Of a stretch of DNA of 19,416 bases, positions 6,547 to 13,730 are shown piece after piece. The notes beneath the pieces were generated by a model. It was not told where the DNA came from and did not search any database. It worked only from the letters and a program-made list of their open reading frames with translations. Both the position numbers and the translations under genes were made by a program. The stretch covers positions 1-19,416 of the forward strand of contig JAZQOZ010000211.1 in assembly GCA_045628085.1 (NCBI GenBank). The letters are read 5' to 3'. The stretch comes from Firm-04 sp045628085 (lineage in GTDB: Bacteria > Bacillota > Clostridia > Oscillospirales > Ruminococcaceae). Numbering within the stretch: the stretch's first letter is position 1; each line of letters opens with the position of its first letter.

Positions 6547-7719
6547 ATGGGAATGAGTTTTACAAATCTACATATCAGAAAAACTGGTGATCTGAATATC
6601 AGCGAATTGACTGAAATGCTAAAAAAAGAAATGCACGACAAAGGATACGTGTCTCTTGACCGTGATGAGGATTCGGATATCTGTGTCTTGCTGTATCACG
6701 CCGCAGACAGTCAGTGGATCACGATTGCCTCAGACAGCTTTCAGTTTTCAAATGCAGAAGACACAAGAGCCGCTGCCGAACCGTATGCAGCGCGGTTTGG
6801 AACGGATGTCATTGCAGCAGCCTGCTTTGACAGCGATTATCTGATGCTGCATCTATTGAATTCAGCAGACAAAACCGACGGCTGGATCAATGTCGGCGAC
6901 AATTACGGAATGCCGTTTCCGCGAAGAACAAGTCTTGCGCCATGGAAAAAGATTACAACAGATTTTGAACGGTTCAAATCCTTGATGAAGGAAGATCATG
7001 TCTGCGCGGAATCCGCTTTATTTGGTGCAGCAGAGCTTCTCGGCATGAATCCTGATCAATGCTGTCTGGATGCAGGAGATGTTTCCCAGATAGAAAATAC
7101 AAATCTTGTTACGATGTACTTCCGGATGCCGGAAGGTCAAGGAAAGGAACTTCCTGTTTTTCAGATTCCGCGTTTCGATCTGATGCCGTGCAGAATCGGA
7201 GAAAGCAAATGTGTGTTTGTCAATAACCACGGTGGAAGATCAAGAGGAATTGCAGTTCAGTTTCAGGGCAAATATATTCAAGACGATGATCTGACCTTTG
7301 TGAACGTGACATTTGAATATAAGCAGGGCGAGAAATTCATTCAGATTCCGATTGAGCTGAAAAAGATCTGTGTGCAATCCGGAGAGGCAATTCTTTACTG
7401 GTGTGACAAAGATTTTCAGATTCCGCCTGCGGTCAATCCGGCAATTCCGCAAATAAAACGGATGAAGATCGAATTCCAAAAAGAATTCGGAATCCGCTTC
7501 ACGGTATGCGGAAATCCGAGAAAAGCCCTTGATGTCAAAGTCTTTCTTATTCCGCTTGAGAATCGAAAAGGTTCAGCGTGCTGGTATGTTTACAAATACG
7601 AAGGATCGAAACGGAAATATATTGAGCATCAGAATAAAGGGCTGAATTACCATGAGATTCCGGCAGAGCAGCGTTCGCCGTTCATGCTGAATCCGGATGA
7701 ATATGATCTGGACGATTGA
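6547..7719 (+). CDS. Unknown soluble protein (390 aa)
   Basis: I do not recognise a family. The frame is intact, with a GAGGTC site before ATG 6547; the ATG two codons later (6553) is an alternative. No signal peptide or membrane segment is visible. Residues 1-130 alternate acidic and hydrophobic stretches and look alpha/beta (SELTEMLKKEMHDKGYVSL, then ITIASDSFQFSN). The middle contains a glycine/asparagine turn (NNHGGRSRGIAVQFQGKYI) followed by repeated short beta-strand-like segments up to residue 330. The tail is acidic (LNPDEYDLDD). It is transcribed divergently from the HipA-like kinase across a shared palindrome, and 21 bases separate it from the dehydrogenase gene, so those two are probably one operon. 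Being a kinase partner or target is possible but not shown. Confidence 0.7.
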   Translation: MGMSFTNLHIRKTGDLNISELTEMLKKEMHDKGYVSLDRDEDSDICVLLYHAADSQWITIASDSFQFSNAEDTRAAAEPYAARFGTDVIAAACFDSDYLMLHLLNSADKTDGWINVGDNYGMPFPRRTSLAPWKKITTDFERFKSLMKEDHVCAESALFGAAELLGMNPDQCCLDAGDVSQIENTNLVTMYFRMPEGQGKELPVFQIPRFDLMPCRIGESKCVFVNNHGGRSRGIAVQFQGKYIQDDDLTFVNVTFEYKQGEKFIQIPIELKKICVQSGEAILYWCDKDFQIPPAVNPAIPQIKRMKIEFQKEFGIRFTVCGNPRKALDVKVFLIPLENRKGSACWYVYKYEGSKRKYIEHQNKGLNYHEIPAEQRSPFMLNPDEYDLDD

Positions 7720-7740
7720 AAAATATAAAGAGGTGACTCT

Positions 7741-8454
7741 ATGAACGAATTTGCAAATAAGGTTGTCGTCATCACGGGCGGCGCAAACGGAATCGGAAAA
7801 TGCATCGCCGAAGAATTCCGCAAGCAGGGCGCGGCGGTCTGCGTTATCGACAAAGCGGACGGCGATCATTTTGTCGGAGACATCTCAGACCGCGAAACGC
7901 TGGAGCGCTTTGCCGAACGCGTCATCAAGCAGCACGGACACATCGACTATCTCATCAACAACGCGCTGCCGCTGATGAAGGGCATCAGCGATTGCAGCTA
8001 TGATGAGTTTCAGTACGCGTTGGCGGTCGGCGTGACCGCGCCGTTCTATCTGTCCAAGCTGTTCCTGACGCATTTCCGTGAGGGCGGCTCGATCATCAAC
8101 ATCTCGTCCTCTCGCGACCGGATGAGCCAGCCGCAGACCGAAAGCTATACGGCAGCCAAAGGCGGGATCGCGGCATTGACACACGCGCTCGCGGTCAGCC
8201 TTGCAGGAAAGGTGCGCGTCAACTCAATTTCGCCCGGCTGGATTGACACGACTGGCACAGAGTATGTCGGCTCTGATGCGATACAGCAGCCATGCTGCAG
8301 AGTCGGCAAGCCGATCGACATTGCGAACATGGTGCTGTACCTTTGCTCAGAGAAAGCCGGATTCATCACCGGCGAGAACATTTGCATCGACGGCGGCATG
8401 ACAAAACTGATGATCTATCACGGCGATCATGGCTGGTCGCTGAACACGAATTAA
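7741..8454 (+). CDS. Short-chain dehydrogenase/reductase (237 aa)
   Basis: A classical SDR oxidoreductase with an NAD(P)-binding Rossmann fold. The glycine motif TGGANGIG is at residues 12-19, the NNA motif at 73-75 (the usual following Gly is Leu), an active-site Ser region NISSS at 120-124, and the catalytic pair YTAAK (Tyr136, Lys140). An SPGWIDT segment follows, then the closing GENICIDGG typical of FabG-like enzymes. After the first beta strands, Asp37 (VIDKAD) suggests a preference for NAD(H). The substrate cannot be told from sequence. AGAGGTGA precedes the start. It probably shares the transcript of the 390-aa gene and ends at a strong terminator. Its GC is slightly higher than that of its neighbours. 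Confidence 0.9.
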   Translation: MNEFANKVVVITGGANGIGKCIAEEFRKQGAAVCVIDKADGDHFVGDISDRETLERFAERVIKQHGHIDYLINNALPLMKGISDCSYDEFQYALAVGVTAPFYLSKLFLTHFREGGSIINISSSRDRMSQPQTESYTAAKGGIAALTHALAVSLAGKVRVNSISPGWIDTTGTEYVGSDAIQQPCCRVGKPIDIANMVLYLCSEKAGFITGENICIDGGMTKLMIYHGDHGWSLNTN

Positions 8455-8460
8455 CTCAGC

Positions 8461-8499
8461 AGCACTCCGCTCGGAACGAACCGAACGGAGTGCTTTTTT
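8461..8499 (+). terminator. Rho-independent terminator after dehydrogenase
   Basis: AGCACTCCG (8461-8469) pairs with CGGAGTGCT (8486-8494), with an inner CGG/CCG pair, followed by six T residues. It begins six bases after the stop codon. Confidence 0.85.
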
Positions 8500-8518
8500 A
8501 GTTCAACTGATTATTTTA

Positions 8519-8559
8519 TGTGAACGGATTGTAAAAAGCCCCGTTTCATGACTGTATAT
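8519..8559 (-). repeat. 41-bp repeat, inverted partner of 5040-5080
   Basis: Its minus strand matches 5040-5080. It lies across the point where the methyltransferase stub loses its reading frame and so may mark the deletion or recombination end point. Confidence 0.5.
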
Positions 8560-8705
8560 CATAGAGCGGCGTGCATTCCGGCAGATGCTCCTCAAACACA
8601 AGCCCGAACTTCTTTTGTTTCAACAGCTTATTCGTTTCTGCCAGAATCCGCACACGCAGCTGCGCGTCCTCGATCTGGGCGATCAGGTCTTGTAAAAAGT
8701 GCCAT
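8546..8705 (-). pseudogene. N-terminal stub of a DNA methyltransferase (Mod-like)
   Basis: The translated piece LIAQIEDAQLRVRILAE followed by KQKKFGLVFEEHLPE and PLYD matches the N-terminus of type III restriction-modification Mod subunits and related adenine methyltransferases. Only about 50 residues remain of a protein usually over 500 aa; no catalytic motifs are present. The natural start is ATG 8703-8705 behind AAAGGAG. From it the correct frame is reached only if one T is dropped from the five-T run at 8694-8698 (giving MALLQDLIAQIED), so it also carries a frameshift. It follows the KAP gene by 21 bases, implying a former operon. It ends inside the 41-bp repeat. Confidence 0.7.
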
Positions 8706-8726
8706 GTATATGCTCCTTTATGATTA

Positions 8727-10110
8727 TTATGTATCAGCAGAGTACTCTGTAAATTTTGATATCGGAGACAATCCTGAAATGATCTCATGGAAAAACCTTC
8801 GCTCGGAATTACCAATCGTACATTGACCAACATGGATTTCTTCGCTGTCTCTTAGTAAAGCCTGATAGAACTTTTCAAACTGTTCATGCAATTCTTCTTT
8901 ATCATTTTCTGTGTACTCATGCTGTCGATCAGCTGGTGCAATCAAGTTCAGATAGAAATGAACAGCTCCGATTGATTCTGCATTGCTGAAAAACTCTTTC
9001 CATGGTGATGAATCCTGTCCGTTCACAAAACTGTGGTAACGATTAGTTTCCATCACTTTTAGACCAAACAGCATCGGGCATATCGCTTGAATGATGAACT
9101 GCTTGGCAGGGTAGAGATTGTTGTCATAGGATACTCCGTGCGTATACGGAGGAGCCAACTTGCGTGTAATATCCAGAAAGCGTGACATTTCTCTTAATGT
9201 CATCTGATACTTTTGCATTACTAAATGAAGGGATCGCTCATAAATAAGACTACTATCGTGAAATGAAAGCAGATTGTTAATTGTATAGGAATCCGGTTTC
9301 GGCAAAGATATTCGAAAATCAAAAAAAGCGATCAAGATATCTAGCCCCATCGAAATTGGAACCGTAGAACGACCGAATTGTATTTTGCAGTTCAGCGATG
9401 TTCACCGCAAAGACAAATGTGATCTTATCATTGTTAAAGTAATGCTTGATTCTTTCCAAAAGCCGAACAGCAAACTGCGGATTGCATCGGTCTAATTCAT
9501 CTATAATAATGACGAGCTGTTCCCCATGACCTGGAAGAAGATTGTTAATAAAATTTGTAATTCGTTCATCTAGTTGTCTGCGTTCGCGCAGAGATTCTAA
9601 AACATCTCCTTTTTGTAAGCTTTCTACTATTTCGTCAGGATTAATACCTTTTAAGCAGCCTACAATCTTGCCGCGAGCTTTTATAACATCTTTTGCCTTT
9701 GTTGGATCCTTTAATGCATCTTTATTATTTGTACTATCCATTATTGTTAGCATTAATGAGTAAAAAGGATCTTCATCCATATCGTTTGCCCAAGCATCAT
9801 AGTACAATGCTATATATGGACGAGATAGCGGTTGATTATGAGTATATCGGTTATATAGTTCGACAATATCACCTGGATGATCTGGACGATTATACGCGTT
9901 ATTGTTTAATGAGTTTAAAATCAACTCGATCTGTTTCACAAAAAAAGTCTTTCCGGTTCCCCATTGAGAATCAAGTGCAATAGAATAAGGTTCAGTAATC
10001 GAATCGAGAAATTTGATAAAGGCGATGATATCTTTATTCCTGTGAATGGTATCATTTAAAAACGTAGTTCTAATATTTGCAGGAGTTGGAAGTAGTTCAC
10101 TCTTTTTCAT
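8727..10110 (-). pseudogene. KAP-family P-loop NTPase, frameshifted in a seven-T run
   Basis: The first part starts at ATG 10108-10110, six bases after GGAGGG. It carries Walker A SQWGTGKTF (about residues 48-56) and Walker B LVIIIDELDRCN followed by FAVRLLERIKHYF, the KAP signature. It stops at TGA 9319-9321 directly after DRFF. The second frame continues with FFDFRISLPKPDSY (9350 down to the stop at 8727), the expected KAP continuation, so one base too many in the run 9321-9327 separates the two. Rejoined, the product is about 460 aa. No membrane insertion of the classical KAP type is obvious. KAP NTPases occur in phage-defence and membrane-associated systems; here it was followed by a methyltransferase. 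Real decay, a sequencing error or transcriptional slippage all fit. Confidence 0.8.
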
Positions 10111-10143
10111 AGTCATCCCTCCGTTATAGTTGCATCTTGATTC

Positions 10144-10172
10144 ATTATAGCATATTTTGACTATAATTGCAA
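10144..10172 (-). promoter_or_regulatory. Promoter of KAP gene
   Basis: On the minus strand TTGCAA (10167-10172) and TATAAT (10144-10149) are 17 bases apart, 34 bases before the start codon. Confidence 0.7.
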
Positions 10173-10278
10173 TGAATTTCAACGAATATCTTGTCATAAT
10201 ATTTCGGGGCTTATAGAAACGAAGCCGCCACAGCAGATCAGGAACACAATCATCCTAACCGCCGTCACGGCTTGTGTT

Positions 10279-11184
10279 TCAACTATGATATTTCAACGAG
10301 CACTTCCCACTGACCGTTTCGTTTTCCGTTTTTGCACTTTGGGGAGTTTCTGAGTAGTCGATGTGCATATATCTGTTCTTCAGATCATGCTGTGCGTCGG
10401 TAAGCAGGTTCTCCATAAACTGCTCCAGAAAGACAGTCGTAGCATGAACAGTGTTTTGTAGATCGTTATAGTTCGCCCTGACAAGCGCATTACGGAAATA
10501 ACACGAATTATCAGCGAATACCTGATTGCTCACATTGAATCCGAAAGTTTGCAGATACTTGATCACGAACACAGCAGTCGTGCGCGTATTGCCCTCACAG
10601 AACGGATGAATTTGCCAGATACCCGAAATGAACCTGGCGATATGTTTGATTGCCTGCGCAGCATCCAATTCGGAATAAGAGAACGCCTTTTCCTGACTGA
10701 AATCGTAGTCGAGCGTCTCGCGAATGCTGTCAAAGGCAGCGTAGAAAACGGATTTCCCGTTCAGCACCCATTCCTTTTTTGAGATGTTGTAGGTGCGGAA
10801 CTGTCCCGCGGCTTTAAACACACCGGTGAACAACCTGCGATGAATGGATTGCAGCTCTGCCGGTGAAAACTGAAATGTCTTCTCAGCCAGCAGCTCGGCG
10901 ATACGGGAAGCAACAATATCCGCTTCTTTCGTATCCTGTTCAGCGGTCATACGAACATCCCGCTGCTCGTAATAGCTGTAGATTCGCTTTTGTGCTGTAG
11001 CAATGTCGATTTTGCCCTCAATATGCTCCTTGGCGGTTTCGAGCAGATAGTCCGAAGTCCGGAGGCCGTCAACATCCTGCAAGCCGATCGCGGTCTGCCA
11101 TGCTGCACTTTTTTCGGAACGGTCAGGCTCACCCTGACGTATATATTCATCTAAATCATATTGCCAGTCGTGTTCCTGTGCCAT
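10279..11184 (-). CDS. Fic/DOC-family AMPylase-type protein (301 aa)
   Basis: The Fic core motif HPFCEGNTR stands at residues 193-201, with the catalytic His193 and the anion-binding GNTR. The flap region lies ahead of it (FRTYNISKKEWVLNG). Fic enzymes usually transfer AMP, or another phosphate-linked group, from a nucleotide to target proteins. The N-terminal segment LLETAKEHIEGKIDIATAQ (about 47-65) resembles the VbhA-like inhibitory helix found at the front of some Fic proteins. The inhibitory Glu-Gly is present (Glu56-Gly57), but the Ser/Thr four residues earlier is Lys, so the canonical [S/T]xxxE[G/N] motif is imperfect. The gene is intact, has AAAGGAGG before ATG 11182-11184, and stands alone with its own promoter. 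Confidence 0.88.
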   Translation of the reverse strand: MAQEHDWQYDLDEYIRQGEPDRSEKSAAWQTAIGLQDVDGLRTSDYLLETAKEHIEGKIDIATAQKRIYSYYEQRDVRMTAEQDTKEADIVASRIAELLAEKTFQFSPAELQSIHRRLFTGVFKAAGQFRTYNISKKEWVLNGKSVFYAAFDSIRETLDYDFSQEKAFSYSELDAAQAIKHIARFISGIWQIHPFCEGNTRTTAVFVIKYLQTFGFNVSNQVFADNSCYFRNALVRANYNDLQNTVHATTVFLEQFMENLLTDAQHDLKNRYMHIDYSETPQSAKTENETVSGKCSLKYHS

Positions 11185-11220
11185 ATTCTGCCTCCTTTCA
11201 GCGTATTTGCAACTATAATC

Positions 11221-11249
11221 AGTATACCATAATAACGCCGAAAATGCAA
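11221..11249 (-). promoter_or_regulatory. Promoter of Fic gene
   Basis: On the minus strand TTGCAT (11244-11249) and TATACT (11221-11226) are 17 bases apart, 37 bases before the start codon. Confidence 0.7.
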
Positions 11250-11574
11250 GCGGAGTAATGCATACTATTCTTCATATACAATATAGTATAGTGATAACAT
11301 GGGCAATATTATACTGGCGAAAGCAACATTCTACAAAAAAAGTGCGTGCTTTCGTGTGAACTGCGCCGTCTTCATTCAGCTTTTGTTAGTAGGTGTCATT
11401 ATCTCAAAGCATCCAGACTGGGACGATCAGATTCTGCGCGACACATCGCCCTTAGTATTATGATGTGACTACGCAGTGGTATAACACTTATGTCATGGCT
11501 TATTGTAGATATATTGCTGTTGTACAAGGCATCATGAATATTGCGGCAACGATGAGAGAAATTCGCCTGATGAA
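11250..11574. other. Intergenic, no gene seen
   Basis: No supported gene, RNA or strong repeat; short open frames here lack ribosome binding sites. Confidence 0.4.
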
Positions 11575-11609
11575 TACGAAAAATGCCACAGAGGACAAGT
11601 CTTCTATGG
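11575..11609 (-). terminator. Terminator of DUF3990 operon
   Basis: On the minus strand CCATAGAAGAC pairs with TCCTCTGTGG (one mismatch, one wobble; 11586-11609), followed by CATTTTT. It lies 20 bases past the stop of the second gene. Confidence 0.55.
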
Positions 11610-11629
11610 CAGTTTGAACAGATATAGTT

Positions 11630-12064
11630 TTAGAGAACTTTGCCTGCAAGATAACACTCTTTGATATAATCCCGCGGCTGATAGTAAAAATCGGTATTGT
11701 AATTAGAAATTGCATCGCTGATCCACGATGAATAGACGGCTAGGATGTTTTCAGCAGTGATTTCATCGCATACATCCTCAAGCAGTCTTTCATAAACAGC
11801 GCCGATAGTCCAGTAATCCGGAATATTGTACTTACATGCAGCGACATTATCAAAGATACCTTCGGGAATCGAACACATCTCTATAAACCGATCAGCGACG
11901 GAATCAATCACTTCACAATGGAAAACATCCGCATTCCAATAAATCCGGGAAATGGTATCCGCACCGAGCATATCAGCAAGTTCCCCACGTTTCTGACGGC
12001 ATTTTCTGCCGATAAATTCAATCAGGCTGCAAGTATAGAACAGCGCAGAATCGTTTTTACTCAT
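11630..12064 (-). CDS. Probable partner (antitoxin candidate) of DUF3990 protein (144 aa)
   Basis: A 144-aa soluble protein of the type regularly found directly after DUF3990 genes in Firmicutes. Recognisable features are an N-terminal SALFYTCSLIEFIGRK, an IPDYWTIGAVYERLLEDV block around residues 84-101 and a YSSWISDAISNYN block near the end. It starts at ATG 12062-12064, overlapping the upstream gene by 8 bases; its GAGGTGA ribosome binding site is inside that gene, so translation is probably coupled. No DNA-binding motif is visible. The antitoxin role rests only on the arrangement and the overlap; it could be another accessory factor. Confidence 0.7.
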   Translation of the reverse strand: MSKNDSALFYTCSLIEFIGRKCRQKRGELADMLGADTISRIYWNADVFHCEVIDSVADRFIEMCSIPEGIFDNVAACKYNIPDYWTIGAVYERLLEDVCDEITAENILAVYSSWISDAISNYNTDFYYQPRDYIKECYLAGKVL

Positions 12065-12524
12065 TCACCTCATATCCTTTCAGAAATTCCAGAGTTGTGA
12101 GTGCTCTTACCGTGTGAAAGCTGATTTGATGCGTCGGCTTCTTGAATTTCGCGAGTTCCCAGAAGGCAGCTCTTGAAATCTTGCCGTCAACGAAGTCCTG
12201 AACGAAATTGAATATCGTATCATTCGCCATTGGTCCTTCGACTATATCATAATCATGCGGCTTTCCTAAACGGCAGGCGGCAATAAAATCAAGCCATTCC
12301 TCGGTCATTTCCGGAAACCGAAGCACTTTCAGATTGTCATCCGGATGATAAACGTATTCATTCAGAATCCCTGTTCCGGAAAAACGTGTTGCCCACCGGA
12401 TTGCCTGTTCCGGCAGCAGCGTACAGTAAAAGCCAAAATAGAAGTCCTTGTGATATTTTGCGGTTCGTATTTCGGGATACTCAACAATCTGTGAGCTCCC
12501 GTGATATAGAATGATCTGTTCCAT
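12057..12524 (-). CDS. DUF3990-family protein, putative ADP-ribosyltransferase-fold toxin (155 aa)
   Basis: The start is placed at ATG 12522-12524, followed by EQIILYHGSSQIVEYPEI, the hallmark N-terminus of DUF3990. A longer frame begins at 12599 but would run through the promoter. YHGS is at residues 7-10 and KDFYFGFYCT at 26-35, where the family usually has DFGxGFY; Tyr replaces the first Gly. A GxxxDYDIVEGPMAND block follows around residue 100. DUF3990 is grouped with ADP-ribosyltransferase-like folds, and these genes are often adjacent to a small partner gene, suggesting a toxin-antitoxin role. Here the presumed toxin comes first and the partner second. Promoter at 12571-12599, terminator at 11575. 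Confidence 0.8.
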   Translation of the reverse strand: MEQIILYHGSSQIVEYPEIRTAKYHKDFYFGFYCTLLPEQAIRWATRFSGTGILNEYVYHPDDNLKVLRFPEMTEEWLDFIAACRLGKPHDYDIVEGPMANDTIFNFVQDFVDGKISRAAFWELAKFKKPTHQISFHTVRALTTLEFLKGYEVNE

Positions 12525-12570
12525 AATTGTCTCCCAGTCAATAAGCGATGCCGATTGAGTCATTAAACAT

Positions 12571-12599
12571 AGTATAGCATATTCCCATGAAAAAAGCAA
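12571..12599 (-). promoter_or_regulatory. Promoter of DUF3990 operon
   Basis: On the minus strand TTGCTT (12594-12599) and TATACT (12571-12576) are 17 bases apart, 47 bases before the start. Confidence 0.65.
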
Positions 12600-12627
12600 G
12601 CCTGACAGACTCTGAAAAATCGCACGA

Positions 12628-12682
12628 AATCACACGAAAGCCCTGCGGTCTACTCTGATCGCAGGCTTTTGTATTATAATAG
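12628..12682 (+). repeat. 55-bp hairpin repeat, copy B (island boundary)
   Basis: Same orientation and nearly the same sequence as 3481-3535: AATCACACGAAA, a CTGCGGTC...GATCGCAG stem, then TTTTGTATTATAATAG. One stem base is bulged compared with copy A. Confidence 0.55.
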
Positions 12683-12708
12683 TGTCTTTCTCATACGACC
12701 TGATGCGC

Positions 12709-12741
12709 CTCGCTCTCCTCTCGGAGCAGCGAGACTTTTTT
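12709..12741 (+). terminator. Terminator-like hairpin
   Basis: CTCGCT-CTCC (12709-12718) pairs with GGAG-AGCGAG (12723-12733, one bulged C), followed by a run of six T residues. No plus-strand gene lies directly before it. Confidence 0.55.
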
Positions 12742-13222
12742 CTCCCCGCCTCTTGTTATGTCCGATTGTAACATTGCTCACCGAAATTAGAAGCAGAAAA
12801 CAACGTAGATACGGGAATTCATTATATGTAGGAAATTACAGCCAAACTGCACAAAAAGCCTTTTGAAATTTTGGCTAATTGTCCTTATAGTATTTTCTCT
12901 CAGACTATTGACAAGCAGTTATCTTTGAACTATACCTGATTCCGCAAAACTAAACCCACCAAGCACTGTACAAAACAGCGTAAATATGGTAAAATAGAGA
13001 CAGAAGAAACGCTGTGAAAACAGCACCCGGAGGGTGAAATGGAAAATGCGGAAAAAAGATGCAATTGTCCGATAACTTGCGCATTACGAAATATGAATAC
13101 CTGATGTGAAAGCGCAAGACACATCACTGTTGAAATCCAATCGTAACCCCCCTGAAATCATAAGCGGCCATCTAATAATCCATTGTGAATCGCTGTCAGC
13201 GCACTTATTTGTCATCGCATAA
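12742..13222 (+). other. Intergenic region with promoter-like sites and one tiny ORF
   Basis: No substantial gene. TTGACA (12908-12913) and TATACC (12931-12936) with a 17-base spacer look like a promoter with no clear gene behind it. A weaker TGTACA/TAAAAT pair precedes a 21-codon ORF at 13039-13104. Confidence 0.4.
13039..13104 (+). CDS. Possible small Cys-containing peptide (21 aa)
   Basis: ATG 13039 follows CGGAGGGT by four bases. The product, MENAEKRCNCPITCALR plus four residues, has a CNCPxxC cluster like the start of small zinc-binding proteins common in Clostridia. It stops early; in-frame continuation past the TGA is also somewhat Cys/His-containing, so this may be a decayed small gene. 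Low confidence. Confidence 0.25.
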   Translation: MENAEKRCNCPITCALRNMNT

Positions 13223-13252
13223 TTGTCAGAAACCTGTGTGGACACAGATAAT
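13223..13252 (+). promoter_or_regulatory. Promoter with operator palindrome for HTH operon
   Basis: TTGTCA (13223-13228) and GATAAT (13247-13252) have an 18-base spacer. The spacer holds CTGTGT (13234-13239) and ACACAG (13242-13247), a perfect 6-bp inverted repeat touching the -10 box. Repression by a dimer, perhaps the HTH product of the second gene, is inferred. Confidence 0.5.
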
Positions 13253-13292
13253 CGTCTTGTCTGCAAATTCAAATGAAATGGAGTTGATTTGC

Positions 13293-13730
13293 ATGATTAC
13301 AATGCTGTTTGCTCCTATGAAACGCTGGACGGTCATGTCCGTTTCTAAGAGCAAACATACAACTGCCAAAAGCGACAGGAATCTGCACAAAAGCTCTGAT
13401 GAGAAATCTGAAATCCTGCAAAATCGCATTATTCAGTATATTGAATTGAGAGGCTCACCGGATGACACAGAGCAATGCATTCTTCTCGCGGATGAAGAAA
13501 ACCATTCATCCCCTTCTCACGAAGAACCCACTTTTTATGATTTGCTTGAGTTTCTGGCTGTGTTCCGCGATCTACGCGGAAAAGCTCCGCCGGACACAGC
13601 AATCAATGTGCGCGGCGCACCTGGTGCCGACAAAACTACAACCTCAGATTCGTTGAGGCAACCCTCTGATCTCATCCTGCAAGGACGAAATATAGGTATT
13701 CCTTTTTCTGATAAAATTCGTCCTGGATGA
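13293..13730 (+). CDS. Unknown protein, first gene of HTH operon (145 aa)
   Basis: The start is set at ATG 13293 behind TGGAG; an in-frame ATG further upstream (13185) would cover the promoter. I do not recognise the family. The N-terminus is basic (MLFAPMKRWTVMSVSKSKH), the middle acidic, and EEPTFYDLLEFLAVFRDLRG around residue 85-105 looks like a short helical domain. The remainder is polar and probably disordered. Its stop overlaps the next gene's start by four bases (ATGA), so the two are translated together. It may be an adaptor or the toxin-like partner of the HTH protein; neither is shown. Confidence 0.5.
   Translation: MITMLFAPMKRWTVMSVSKSKHTTAKSDRNLHKSSDEKSEILQNRIIQYIELRGSPDDTEQCILLADEENHSSPSHEEPTFYDLLEFLAVFRDLRGKAPPDTAINVRGAPGADKTTTSDSLRQPSDLILQGRNIGIPFSDKIRPG

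Noticed and set aside
5162..7719. Classical hipBA operon
   Set aside because: No HTH antitoxin gene precedes or overlaps the kinase; the only neighbour in the right place is divergent and shows no HTH.
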